Below are positions 25,436-36,037 of a DNA stretch of 64,000 nt, piece after piece. The stretch lies in assembly GCA_037576195.1 (NCBI GenBank), contig CM075102.1:21820745-21884744 (forward strand), written 5' to 3'. A model generated the notes under the pieces. That model had not been told where the DNA came from. It ran no database searches and saw nothing but the letters and a program-made list of their open reading frames with translations. This DNA is from Phytoseiulus persimilis. Taxonomy: Eukaryota; Arthropoda; Arachnida; Mesostigmata; Phytoseiidae. The first letter of the stretch is position 1, and the number at the start of each line of letters is the position of its first letter. Made by a program: the position numbers and the translations under genes.

Positions 25436-28400
25436 TCATATCAATCTTGAATTCTTCAAGTACTGGATCAAGACTTGATAAACAAACTTGTACTGAGCTA
25501 GAGTCTGTACCGACAGCATTCTCTGGTACCGTATGTACGTGAGCGCCTGGGGAACATCGATAGGATGATTGTGGTCGAGACAAAACAGAAGAAGATCGCA
25601 AAGTATCACGACACCCGACCGCCCGACACCCGCCGTGCAGTGCATGACGACCGGAGCGTTGCGAACTGCCCGATTCTGGGCGAGGTTCTGCTCTGATAGA
25701 ACCAGACGCCGAACGCTCTCGATTTCTTCCATGAATGAGAGGAAGCCATGGATGTCCATCGGGCAGCCATGGTCCGGCCAATCAGTGTACTGTAGGTGGT
25801 AGACCGATCGCGTCACCCGTGTGGGAAGATACTGCACCTGCAGTGCGCACGTGGTGAATGTGGAGGAAACACAAGTTGTCTTGCGCGTTATGACGAAGTC
25901 TTTGAACGTCACTCTAGAATCATCGGCTTGTGGCCAGTAGGGATGACACTTCTCTTTACCGTTTTCAACCACATCTGTGAGCATCACGATGATCGCGACG
26001 TTGTTCTCCCATATCATCTGCCAGAAATGGAAGCAGGTGTTCGCCATTGGTCCTTGTGCGGCAATGTAGAACCGATGCATTTCCCCTATGCTTATCGACA
26101 CATGAGAGGCGTTGATGTACCCTGTCCGGTTGTCTTTTGAAGGACCCAGGCGAACTCGATTCTCCTCGTAGGGCAAAACGTCTTTGAACCGGTTTCGGGG
26201 CATGTTTTCGGAAAGCATGGCCGTTGCGAAGTTGGCCATCGGTTTCTTCTTGACTATTTGTTCGTATTCCTGGAAAACATGGCCCCCCGCGAGCTTAGCC
26301 TCCAGATCCTGAATCCTCGAATCTTTCGGGGGCTCGTTCGTTCGCTCGATGACACCTGCGTTCACGTGCTGCAAGATATCGGGCTTGACCGTGGGTCCCG
26401 CCAAACCGTTCATTGCCGCCAGAAGCATGGGACCGGCGAGCACGTTCGAGGAATGAGAGGAACTTTCCGAGCTTTCCGCGGGGTTCGTCAAGTTGACTTT
26501 CGTGACATTTTCCTCCGTGTACGAGACACGCTGATTGTTGATGGTTACCGCGGGACTGCTATCCGGTCTGCTGCGGTTGGACATCGCCGAGATGCCACTC
26601 CCGGAGGAACTCCTTACCGCCGTATCCTCGACCGGCGTGCCGACCACGTCGGGTGTCGTTTGCACCGAGTGACTCACGACCGACTGCGTCAGATCAGGAA
26701 CCGATGTGCTGGTTTTGGAGGGAGCCGACGTGACCGCCACCCGGGCCTGAATCGGGTAAAGGTCCCGGCTCAGTGCCAGAGCTTTTTGATGCTCGAGATT
26801 CAGTTCGGGTGTGCTGTATGTGTGCATGGCCTGATACGCGAGACTTGGGGTGGTTTTTGAGATTTTCTTCGTGTAGATAAATTCTTGAGATGAATTTCCT
26901 ATGGCTTGCAGATCTGTGTAATGCCCGTACTGGGCATAGGAGTTCAGAGGCATCAAGGGGTTGTAAGATTTTGATGTCGCGCTAATATCGATGTTCGAGC
27001 TTGGAATCGAGCTAGCGTAGTTGTTCGAGAGACGGTTCTGGTGGTGATGACCTTGAGCTCCGTGAGAAAGATCATTCAAACTGGCGGAGATCTGGTACTT
27101 CATTCTGATCGCCTGCTCGTAATCGGGAGCCCTGCGATATTCGGGCAGCAGCGCCCGTCGCATCTCCTGCGAGTTCGCTAGGAGCATCGAGACGTTCTCA
27201 TAGTCGGGTTCTTCCTTCTGGGCGGCGGCGGCGGCGGGTGGGGACGAAATATGGCTCGCAGATTGTGTTTCCGTGTGGTACACTCCGCTGTCGAGATCAT
27301 CAAGACTCCCCATGCTCGTGGTGCTCCGTGTGGCAGCGTGTTGCTGATTCGTCACGTTCACGTTGTTTTGACGCGAGCTGTTGCCGCTATTCTGGATGTT
27401 GTTTATATTGGCGTAATTATTGCTGCTAGTGTTGTTGCTGATGGTGTTGTTGTTCATCGAGACCGGGGCTCGCACAGGGCTGTCCGCAGAGGCGTGGAGG
27501 TTCTTGATCACCTCCTTCTCCTTCCGACTCCCTTCGACCTGCTTGATCTGCATGTAGAACTTGTGCTGCTGCACGCATTGTTTCCAGATGTATTTGGCAG
27601 TGATGACGTCGTCGAGCTGGAACTGAGCGCAGCAGCTGGCGTCGCGGCCTTCGATTTTGAAGAACTTCTTGTGATGGATGAGATCGACGATTTCCGACCA
27701 CTGGTACGCCATGGAGTGCTCGTGTATCCGCGACGGGTACCTCACAGTGACGCCCAGAGCGGAAACTCCGAGCGTCACTTCCTGACCGAGATGATCCTTC
27801 ACGTAGAACAACTCCTCGCCGTAGCCTTCGAGACGCTGCACCGCTATGAGGTAGTAGATCTCTGCTACGGCGTGCGGTGTTCCGAGGAGCGATTGGTGGG
27901 ATTGGATGATCTCCTCCAGGAGGAGATCTTGACTGCCGCCCGCGACACCGGTGAGGTACTTGGGCACCAACACGAAGTTCTTGAGGTAATCCGGCGTGTG
28001 GTGCTCCGGCCTGTGGTCACCGAATTCGGCTTGAAGACTGTACGACGCCAGCTGCACCGCCTCCTCCCTCGTGCATCTCAGACGTCCTTCCAGAACATCA
28101 CTCTTCAGGTGCGAGAAATAATAGTAACGAGTGAGCTCATCCGACAGATTGTCGACATTGAACACGTAGAACATAATCCCCAGCGTGAGGGAGAACTCCT
28201 GCGCGTATTTGTCCAGCTGCTTCTTCAGAGGCCGGTCCAGGTCTACCCAGCGTTGGGTTCCGTCCTTGGTGACATAACGCAATCCGAAGTACTCCGTCTG
28301 GGAGATCTGCAATCGCTGGCAAACATTCTCCAAGCATTCCTGTCCGAGAGTTCTCGAGCTAAGGATGCACTCGACGGTCCCGTTCTCCAGGAGCTTCACA

Positions 28401-28471
28401 ATGATCACGCATAGCGATTTCGATACGACAGAATAGTTCTTGGATTTCTTCAGCTTCAATCCAAACGGCAT
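25436..28471 (-). CDS. Pez: PTPN14/PTPN21-type FERM tyrosine phosphatase (Pez), intronless
   Basis: Non-receptor protein tyrosine phosphatase of the Pez class, which acts at cell junctions and in Hippo signalling. The start at 28471 (MPFGLKLKKSKNYSV) matches the conserved family start; the frame stays open to 28561, adding 30 residues, but a good acceptor (TTTCAG) ends at 28479 just before ATG, which favours the shorter form of 1,011 residues. A FERM domain covers roughly residues 20-310. A long low-complexity linker holds the conserved LLPEYRRAPDYE and polar N/S-rich runs. The C-terminal phosphatase domain has RNRFKDVLPYEENRVRL, YTDWPDHGCP and an intact active loop HCTAGVGRSG (Cys codon at 25639-25637), plus QTLAQYKFVYQ, ending LKNSRLI as in vertebrates. 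I see no PPxY motif in the linker, unlike vertebrate PTPN14. No intron interrupts the coding region. Confidence 0.93.
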   Translation of the reverse strand: MPFGLKLKKSKNYSVVSKSLCVIIVKLLENGTVECILSSRTLGQECLENVCQRLQISQTEYFGLRYVTKDGTQRWVDLDRPLKKQLDKYAQEFSLTLGIMFYVFNVDNLSDELTRYYYFSHLKSDVLEGRLRCTREEAVQLASYSLQAEFGDHRPEHHTPDYLKNFVLVPKYLTGVAGGSQDLLLEEIIQSHQSLLGTPHAVAEIYYLIAVQRLEGYGEELFYVKDHLGQEVTLGVSALGVTVRYPSRIHEHSMAYQWSEIVDLIHHKKFFKIEGRDASCCAQFQLDDVITAKYIWKQCVQQHKFYMQIKQVEGSRKEKEVIKNLHASADSPVRAPVSMNNNTISNNTSSNNYANINNIQNSGNSSRQNNVNVTNQQHAATRSTTSMGSLDDLDSGVYHTETQSASHISSPPAAAAAQKEEPDYENVSMLLANSQEMRRALLPEYRRAPDYEQAIRMKYQISASLNDLSHGAQGHHHQNRLSNNYASSIPSSNIDISATSKSYNPLMPLNSYAQYGHYTDLQAIGNSSQEFIYTKKISKTTPSLAYQAMHTYSTPELNLEHQKALALSRDLYPIQARVAVTSAPSKTSTSVPDLTQSVVSHSVQTTPDVVGTPVEDTAVRSSSGSGISAMSNRSRPDSSPAVTINNQRVSYTEENVTKVNLTNPAESSESSSHSSNVLAGPMLLAAMNGLAGPTVKPDILQHVNAGVIERTNEPPKDSRIQDLEAKLAGGHVFQEYEQIVKKKPMANFATAMLSENMPRNRFKDVLPYEENRVRLGPSKDNRTGYINASHVSISIGEMHRFYIAAQGPMANTCFHFWQMIWENNVAIIVMLTDVVENGKEKCHPYWPQADDSRVTFKDFVITRKTTCVSSTFTTCALQVQYLPTRVTRSVYHLQYTDWPDHGCPMDIHGFLSFMEEIESVRRLVLSEQNLAQNRAVRNAPVVMHCTAGVGRSGVVILCDLLLFCLDHNHPIDVPQALTYIRYQRMLSVQTLAQYKFVYQVLIQYLKNSRLI

Positions 28472-30078
28472 GGTTCTCCTGAAATGGCGGCTCGACGTTA
28501 CAAAAAAATAACATGGGACGATCCAACATCGCACAAACAGGGACAACAAGCGCCGCTCCACTCACACCCGCTCGCAACAATGGATTTCAGCGCACTACAA
28601 CCACAATGAGTGCTCCGGAGCGTAGATTAGGATCGTCTCGTTCAAGCGACATTCGGCAGCTATCCTTTCCGACCGCTATTGCGCTTGGTCAATAGATGCC
28701 GTCACCGCCAAACGGGCCTAGATGCCACCCGGCCTAACCTACGCACTGGTAGCTCACGACTCACGAGACGATCAAGCTCAAAAAATACAAGGAACCACCA
28801 ACGGAGAATGTTGGCGCAGGTCTGCTTTCGAACCGTCGGTCACCTGTCACCACCTGTTGCTAGTGCGCTGCGTGAGAGTGCTCTGTTGAGGCGCAGGGGC
28901 TGCGTGGACTTTCAGCCGAACATGGTTTCGTTCCCAAATATTCCGGCGGGCTTCGCTGACGAAGATTACGATTGTTCCGATAAACACGACCGAGCCTCTC
29001 AGTGACAGAGGTGGAGAGCCGGCTCACTTGGACTACTCTTGGTTTTGTCACCGTTGTGGAATGTGCCAAATTTTACCTCAGTGTCGGCGGGAAAGCTCCC
29101 GACTGGATCTCTCCAGACTATCTCCGCCGCATGTCTTTCACTCGCACTGGGTCGAACAAGGGTCCTCAGATCCCAAACCTTCACCGATGGCATCACACGT
29201 TGGAAACCGAACGAACTTCGGCTTTACTGACTTCAGAACGCCTGCGGATTGATATCTTACGTAAACTCACTGACAGACGACGAGCGAAGAGTCGTACTCG
29301 CGGCATACCTGGCCGTGTCATTTATTCTTTCAGCATCAAAGTTCGTCCTGTTGCTGAGGTTAGAGGCGAGTCACTGCGGGTCCGCTCTCGGGATTTGATC
29401 TCTGAGAGGATCTCGTTGGCGTCGCGCGCTGCGGAGGCGGCTGCGCTGTTTTGATCGTTCGAAACCTCAAACAGCGGGCCGTGTCGGATTTCAAAACAAA
29501 CGGCTGCACTTTTCATTGTTGGTCTTCTGTTCTGTGAAGTTTCTCGACCTGGACGGAGTCTCCCGGAAATCTGTTCCATGCTCGGGCTTTCGGATGCACA
29601 AGGGCGGCTCCAGGTCGTTCCAAGCTCCGCTTGAAGAGTTCGACTCCGCGTGGAAAGCCATAGAGCTCGAATACCCTCCGGTTGGTATCAGCTGTGAACG
29701 CAAACTCAGGACACCAGCTGTGTGAGGAAGTCGTTTCCGGGTCCCCGGTGATCCATTCCACGTTAACACTAGGAGAGACAGGAACCGAGGCATTGGATCT
29801 TTGGCTAACGAACCAACCCTGTTTTCGCGCCAGATCATTCGTGATTTCCGGACCCTCCTTCGAATCCTCAGAGGAAGCCCGTCATGCAACGGAATTTCCT
29901 CTGTAAACAGACCCTCCATGGTGAAGACCCAATCATTCTGGGCCTCGTCAATAGGGCGTAAGTTCGGTTCGTTATGAAATCGGTCGCAAGCTCGCATCAT
30001 CAGAGCCCCATGATCGAAGAAAAAATTTACCGAAAGTTGGTGCTGAATCACTGATTCCCGATTTCAAGGAAGCCCCAG
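28472..30078. other. Head-to-head region between Pez and the STIL-like gene
   Basis: Pez is transcribed leftward and the STIL-like gene rightward, so this 1.6 kb holds both promoters, 5' UTR of Pez and the unresolved first exon(s) of STIL. Conserved STIL residues expected before the lysine-rich start of the exon at 30079 are not visible with confidence. Open frames at 29002-29454 (+) and 30051-29491 (-) have no recognisable domain. Confidence 0.5.
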
Positions 30079-32778
30079 GTGAAGATCAGACAACGCATCC
30101 TCAATCTGGCATACCAGACGTACCTCGAGTCGAAGCAATCTCTCTTCGTAGTGGGTTCTCTGGATTTGGACTCAAACCATGAAGGTCTCTCAGTCGAAAT
30201 CAATTCCGTCAGAGGGAAGCCGCAACCAGGTGTTCAAGCCGATTTCCTGGCTCAGTGTAGGGTAGGTGTTCCATTCCCTTGCCATCGAGCGCAGCAAGAT
30301 CCATACGAAGTCTGGTGTAATCTGCCGGTACACTGGTACCGGTACTTGAACTCTTGTTGATTTTTCCAGTTCTGTCGTCTTGTTGAAGCCCGGGATCCAA
30401 ACGAAACGGTTCTGGATCTCGTGGACGACGTGAAAACCAAGCAATATTCTAGCCACGAGTTCTCCGAGAAATCTCTGACGGATTACTTCTCTCTGGATGT
30501 ACACGGAAAGCTGGAAGGCCCCAATTGTACCCTCGACTTGAGCATGGTTTGCTTCGAGAGACGGCTGAAGGCTCAAAAAATTAAAGAGATACTTTTGACC
30601 AGGAACAGTGTATACAAGATGCTCCAGCAGAACTCAAAAGGTCTGAGTTGGGGCTGGACAAACACTTCAAGAGGAAGTTTCCACTTGCTCGTCAAAGATG
30701 ACCTCCGCCAGGACTGCACAGGAGTGTAAGACTTTGAGGCTCAAACGAAATTCCCAGCGTCTCGGAGAGAATCAAGCTCCGCATCGCCCAAGAATCACCC
30801 ACAGAGGACATCGACTCTATCTCGATTCTTTTTCGACAGGTGGATTTCCGGCTGCAGATCGATCCATAATCCCCTCGTATGGCTCGTTTGTCAACACTTC
30901 CTGAATTCTGTGGACCGCTCTGACATATTCGCTTTGGTTCATTTCGACGAGAGCGGCGGCTCTCACTTCTACAGCGTCACCCCTCATGATGACATCATGC
31001 GAACAGTGGTAGGGCATCGGAATCTCCGTTTGCATCCCGGTGCAGCGAACTGGCTTTTCGGAAACGCTACATGTCTATGACCACGAGGGATGACCGAACG
31101 TTCAACTCCTCCGTCGATCACCAGGTTTTCAGTGGCTTAGAGAAGACGACTGTGACCCGAGTTTTCACAGCCAGGGACAAGCTTGTCGATGTACCGCTGA
31201 CTTTGTGCTACATCGACGACGGGGACTTCACGATGGATATCACCAGGGGCACTGCGGTTGTCGATGACGTCAGCAAGGAGGTTGAACAAGAGAGCTACAG
31301 ACTCAAGACACGCGCGGGATTGCCGTCCCTGGTGAGCGGAATTTTTCTGACGGTGCCGCGGTGCGGTAACAACTTGCAGCGCCCCGTTGCTCACGAGAAT
31401 CTCGGTTGCAGTTATCACCGCGACCACCCAACCAATTCACACCAGCCACGATAGGTCCTCATAAATTGATTCCTAAACGGATAACGTTGTCCCCGATTTC
31501 CCCGCCGTCATCGAGCTCCACCCCAGTAGAGAGAGCTTTCCAACGTCGGTGAGATACGGTTCGAGCGTCCCGCATATTCATGACCCTGGACTTCAGCTCA
31601 CAGTCGAGGCCGGGCTGTGATCGCCTAATAACACCGCAGTGGCTTCAAGGTCCGACCCAATGGTACCGAGGGACCGGAGTCCTGTGTCGCCCGAAGTTAT
31701 GGATCTCATCAAGAAACAAGAACAAGAGATCTCGTTCCTAAAGGAGCAAATCAAGATCCTGATGTCGAAGCAAAATGAAGAAGCCTCTGCTCGGAGCCGA
31801 CCCTCGACCTCTCCCGAAAGACCGCAGAGTTCAGAATCCAGTCAAAAGGTCAGTTCCGATGGCTGCTGTTGAGTGCCGAAAGTGGTTGGGCGATGCACGA
31901 GATTCGAAAACGATTCGGTTGGCTTTTCAGGATCGATATACAGTGAGAGATTTATCTCCGCCGAGATTCGCGGAGATGAACTTCTCGCCATTGCGACCTT
32001 ATGTGCCGGAGACAATCATAGAAAACACGGCGAGACGCGACTTCCTGCCCGACGGGGAAGAGCAAACCCAGGAACCCACTGAAAACTACTACAGTGAAGT
32101 CAAACGTGGTATTTTGAGAGTTTTGAATGATAGAAATCCTCAGGAAAATAATCCAGATGCGCCCTCGGAGAGCTTCGCCTTGCCGCGGCTCGGAAATCAA
32201 TTACCGGTGAGAAATTGGCGGCTACTTCCGTAGAGAGGATTGATCGGAGAAGAATGGGACGACCCGTCAGTGCTTCTCGATCGTCATCCCGAACTTTCTT
32301 TTTCTAGAAAACTCACAAACCCACCAGGGATGGATTCGACGCTCAGGGCAGCATTTTACAACCGAGGCTGCAGTACCAGTCGTTGGTCCTGAGTGGTCCG
32401 AGTCAACCATCGGTATTCATCAATGAAGTAACGAAAAAGTACTTTGGGAAGAGTCCTCAGCTCCCTGCGACGAACAAACTCATCGGCAAAACGCCGCCAG
32501 ACGTCGGAATGCTCCGCCGGTGCGTTTGAGTTCTGTCCTTTGAGAAACAATAATATTTCTTCATCATTTTGGAAAATCTCGCCTCGTTGGAGTCCTCAAT
32601 GATCTTTGAAAGTGAATTCCATCGACATTCCAGAGTTCTGACGGCGGAGGCGTCGAAACAAGTTCTGTTTGCCAAGTCCGGGGCGGATGCGTTAGGGACC
32701 ACGACACCACCTACGAATCAAGAGAATCGAAGGTTCCTAGATGTTGACGCCCTCAAGAAGCAACCGAAGCTATTGTGA
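30079..32778 (+). CDS. STIL: STIL/Ana2/SAS-5 centriole-duplication protein (N-terminus unresolved)
   Basis: Core centriole assembly factor that binds PLK4 and recruits SAS-6. Exons fit by frame: 30079-30261, 30370-30725, 30840-31008, 31125-31365, 31640-31848, 31931-32206, 32308-32519 and 32634-32778 (596 residues). Support, in order: RILNLAYQTYLESKQSLFVVGSL matches in shorter form the STIL N-terminal domain (IRLAYR...FLLGSL); LTRNSVYK and GVWISGCRSIHNPLVW match ALARNL and GIWLSG...VW; EVMDLIKKQEQEISFLKEQI is the central coiled coil that binds PLK4; VFINEVTKKYFGKSPQL is the STAN motif that binds SAS-6; the last residues RRFLDVDALKKQPKLL match the vertebrate end FLDVKRLRQLPKLF. The protein is about half the vertebrate length. 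Junctions around 31008-31640 are the least sure, and the first coding exon is not placed. Its 3' end faces POLD2, 254 bp away. Confidence 0.82.
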
Positions 32779-33032
32779 CCTGGATATTTGCAAGCAAGCG
32801 ATCACCGAAAAATGACGAGCGTCGATGTCTTTCTCGACTCATATTGTAGAACATCCATTCCCGAATCAAGCACAATGTGAACATGATGCATCATTGAACA
32901 AACCATCATTTAGTTCATAATATATTCGAGCCGTGTATTCATTCCCCGATTCAGAGCAAACTTCCGTCGCACATTGTTCCGGGCTGAAATGGTGTAATTT
33001 CGAGAAGATCGAAGATGCGTGGACGTGGAGCC

Positions 33033-35201
33033 TCATTCCGTGGGTTCGTCGACGATGAAATCCAGTTTCGAAGCCTCGAGAGTTCTCAGGTTCAGCCATA
33101 CACAAGTTGGCTTCTTCCAGAAAGCTGGTATGCTGAGAAGGAGGACCGTTTTTCCTGTTCTGTCTGAAAAATAGATAATTCAGCTTCCTTGTTCGAATAG
33201 AATGATGGTTTTCGCCGGTCTGCTTTCGGTTCCGAACATTTGTTCTGGTAGATCTTCCCATAGGTAGAGCCCCGGGGAGCTCACGAGTTGAACGAACCTG
33301 TATATTTCTTCTGCTTGAACTCAGGTTGATTGCCCGCGAATAAGACGTGGGGTGTCTCTTCGATGACGAATGGGTCCGCCTCCTGCTGTGGGTAGGCCGG
33401 CGTTGTGTCCGGTGCACTCGGAATCAGATGCGACCTGGAATTTCCCTCACCGTTTATGCATGTTTTTCAACGTGCATCTCGCTCATCTCATCCTCCAGAA
33501 TCCTCACCACTTCACGATGGCCTCCATTGCCCCAATGGGATCGGTGAGCCTCGAATAGCGCAGTATGTCGGTCACGTTCTGACCGGAAGTACCCAAGAAA
33601 CGGACCCCATCGATTTCGAACTCGTGCGGGTTCGTGACCGACGTCAGATTTCCGTTCACTGCGCTCCTTGGGAACAAGACCTGATTCAACGGTTGCTGAG
33701 GTAATTGGGTGTTGGTTGGATCCATCTCACCAGGCATGATGTCGACGGGAACACTTTTGCTGAGCGCGTTGAGATAAGCATCCAGTATATTCATAAAGGG
33801 AGCGTTATCCGGAACTTCCTTCCGAAGGGAGAACGTTGAGGATTTCGACTCCTTCTCGGAGCGTGCAGCAACAGAGTTACCGCAGATGAGAACTTTACAA
33901 ACTTTGGCCGTCTGAAAGGTCAACGTGACAGACTTCTCATTCTGTTTCCCGAGTCGATGGAATGGGCAAGAATGGAGCCGTCGGAATCGAGTCGAATAGC
34001 CCTCGACGAGTGCCAATCGAGCGAAAAATCACAACATACTCTTTCGACTTCTTTGTTGCCGCCGATCATGCCGGTCATATGATCGACGAAGAGTTGGAAC
34101 GGTGTCAAATCGTTGTTGCAGCTCAAGTTCAGTCCGCTGATGAAGACTACGTATTTGTCATCGGGGATCGGAGGCATTGGAGGCTGGTTCCGGATACCTG
34201 TGAGAATAATTGCCCGAAATATTCATCAATCTGCAGAATTCGTTCATCATCATCGCCACCCAGGCTTTCTGAAGTGGAAACGAGCTGGAATCTTGGCCCG
34301 TATGCGGACGGAATAAGGCCAGATGTCGGGAGCAGACTGAGCCAGAGCAACGCAGGCAACAAAAATGTCAGAATCGTTCGTGAACCCGACGGAAGACTTC
34401 TATTCTCCACGCTGAAAGGAGGCACTGACCGATATAGAGAACATCCTTCACCACGAAGTGCGCGTCCTCCTCATCGACCGCTCCCATCAACGCGACCGGG
34501 ACGCCTGTCACCAAGTTGTGGGGACTCAACAAGTCCGATGATCTGATCGCCACTCGTTGTCGTAAATCTTCGAGCACCAACTCGTCCTCATCAGATGTGA
34601 AGTCCTCACCGATTTCTTGAGTGCAGTTCGCGTCTTCCGGGATCTGGAACCAAGTCGCTGAATTCGTCTGAACTTCTCAGCTTTTTTCTACATCTCGAAG
34701 CTGCGAATCAGATGTACCAGATGTATCAGTTCAGAGCCGGAGCATATTTTTGACTCACGTCCTCGGAAATCTCTCTCAGGATTGAAGGCTGTTTCGGCAT
34801 TGTCTTGAAGAGTGTACCCATCACGATAGTCTGCGCCCCACATTGCAGGTTACATACTTCTTCGATTGGACACTTTGATGAACCTGCAACGGCACCGTTT
34901 CATTTCAGCCTGGGCCATCCAACAAAGCTCATGGGAACGCATTACGATTCTAAACTCCCTTCTGTCTCGTTAAATATCCTCCTCCTACGCTCATTCCGGT
35001 TCTGAGTAGCCACTAACCCCATTCTCCGTCCACTCGTTCCCGGAGCGCGGGCTGACACTTCTTGTATCGCATTTTATATAGGCTCGCATACTGCATTTTG
35101 AAGTCTCGGCTGCAGAGTTCAAATCGAGCCGAGAGGCTCCTGAATTCACATTTGGTGCGAGAGAACTCCTTTTCCTCGAAATCACCCTTCGGCTCATTCA
35201 T
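33033..35201 (-). CDS. POLD2: DNA polymerase delta subunit 2 (B subunit, p50)
   Basis: Regulatory B subunit that links the catalytic subunit of DNA polymerase delta to the other small subunits for lagging-strand synthesis and repair. Seven exons in transcript order: 35201-35018, 34883-34759, 34643-34430, 34197-34040, 33911-33508, 33434-33298 and 33163-33033; 450 residues, all phases agree. Start [13 protein letters not shown] is the only in-frame ATG near the conserved [15 protein letters not shown]. Family signatures: [93 protein letters not shown] and the end [20 protein letters not shown]. The calcineurin-like fold is expected to be inactive, as in the family. Human POLD2 has 469 residues, so the gene is full length. 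It is head-to-head with NUBP1 and tail-to-tail with STIL. Confidence 0.95.
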
Positions 35202-36037
35202 GACTGCGGCTGTTGCCTTCAAAAATTGAGTTCTTCGTTAGGACACGTCCTAAACCGGAACAGTCAACTGCGCCGGATTCCAGAACTCGCAAGTGGAACG
35301 GGTTTGACTGGGATTTAGATGAATTCACAGAATCAGAATTTTCCACGGACGGAAACGCACCAAAGTTCCAATATAAGAGTCGCGCTTGCGCTCCGGTCAC
35401 TGAAGCTACTCGATGAGAATTAGCGCCAAAACAGAGCGCCGAACCAACCAGCTGGGAATAGGAGGAACTTTATCATGACCAACCTGGTCATCAGCCCGAC
35501 CGCCAACCGTGCGAGCTGTGTGCCATGATCTTGTGGAACACTGAGTTTCACCTGCTGTGGACCAGGATATAGGATTGGTGCGCGCTATAAAGACCCCGTG
35601 GAGTGAGATCTGCGAGTCTTCGGAATTATTCCGCGTATCCCTAAGGCTTTTCTCCAATCAGCTGTTTGCCGGCAGTACGACCCTCCGTTACGGCGCACTG
35701 GGCACATCGAGTATTCCATCCGGAACAGAAAAAGAAACAATATCCTCGGAGTCATGTCCGACATTCCAGAGAACGCACCTCAAAGTAAGCAAGCTCACAT
35801 GAATGGAGGTCGTTCTGACTCGGGTTCGAAATCGCGCTGGAGCGTGACGTCTCTCCGCGAGATCAGGTGTTGGATACTTCGAACATGAGTGCTGAGCTTT
35901 CGAACATTCTCGTGATCGGCAATGAGTGAAAATGTGATAAGAAAGGCTCTCAGAAAAAGTCTCTCTAGTCGAGAACACTGATCCTTGGTCGAAGTTTAGT
36001 GAGAGTTTCTCGATCCGGGACGTGTCGGCCGGCTACC
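35202..36037. promoter_or_regulatory. Shared upstream region of POLD2 and NUBP1
   Basis: About 0.8 kb separates the POLD2 start (35201, minus) from the best NUBP1 start candidate (36038, plus). It has no recognisable gene and must hold both promoters, so it may act as a bidirectional promoter. I see no obvious TATA box at the expected distance on either side. Which motifs matter cannot be told from the sequence alone. Confidence 0.5.

Noticed and set aside
27251-28414. 387-residue open frame on the plus strand
   Set aside because: Antisense shadow of the FERM domain of Pez, produced by its codon bias.
29002-30051. Open frames between Pez and STIL, considered as the missing STIL N-terminus
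   Set aside because: None shows the conserved STIL N-terminal residues or a donor in the right phase for the exon at 30079.
31071-31124. Start codon at 31071 considered as the beginning of a separate gene
   Set aside because: The frame is better explained as an internal STIL exon beginning at 31125, in phase with both neighbours.
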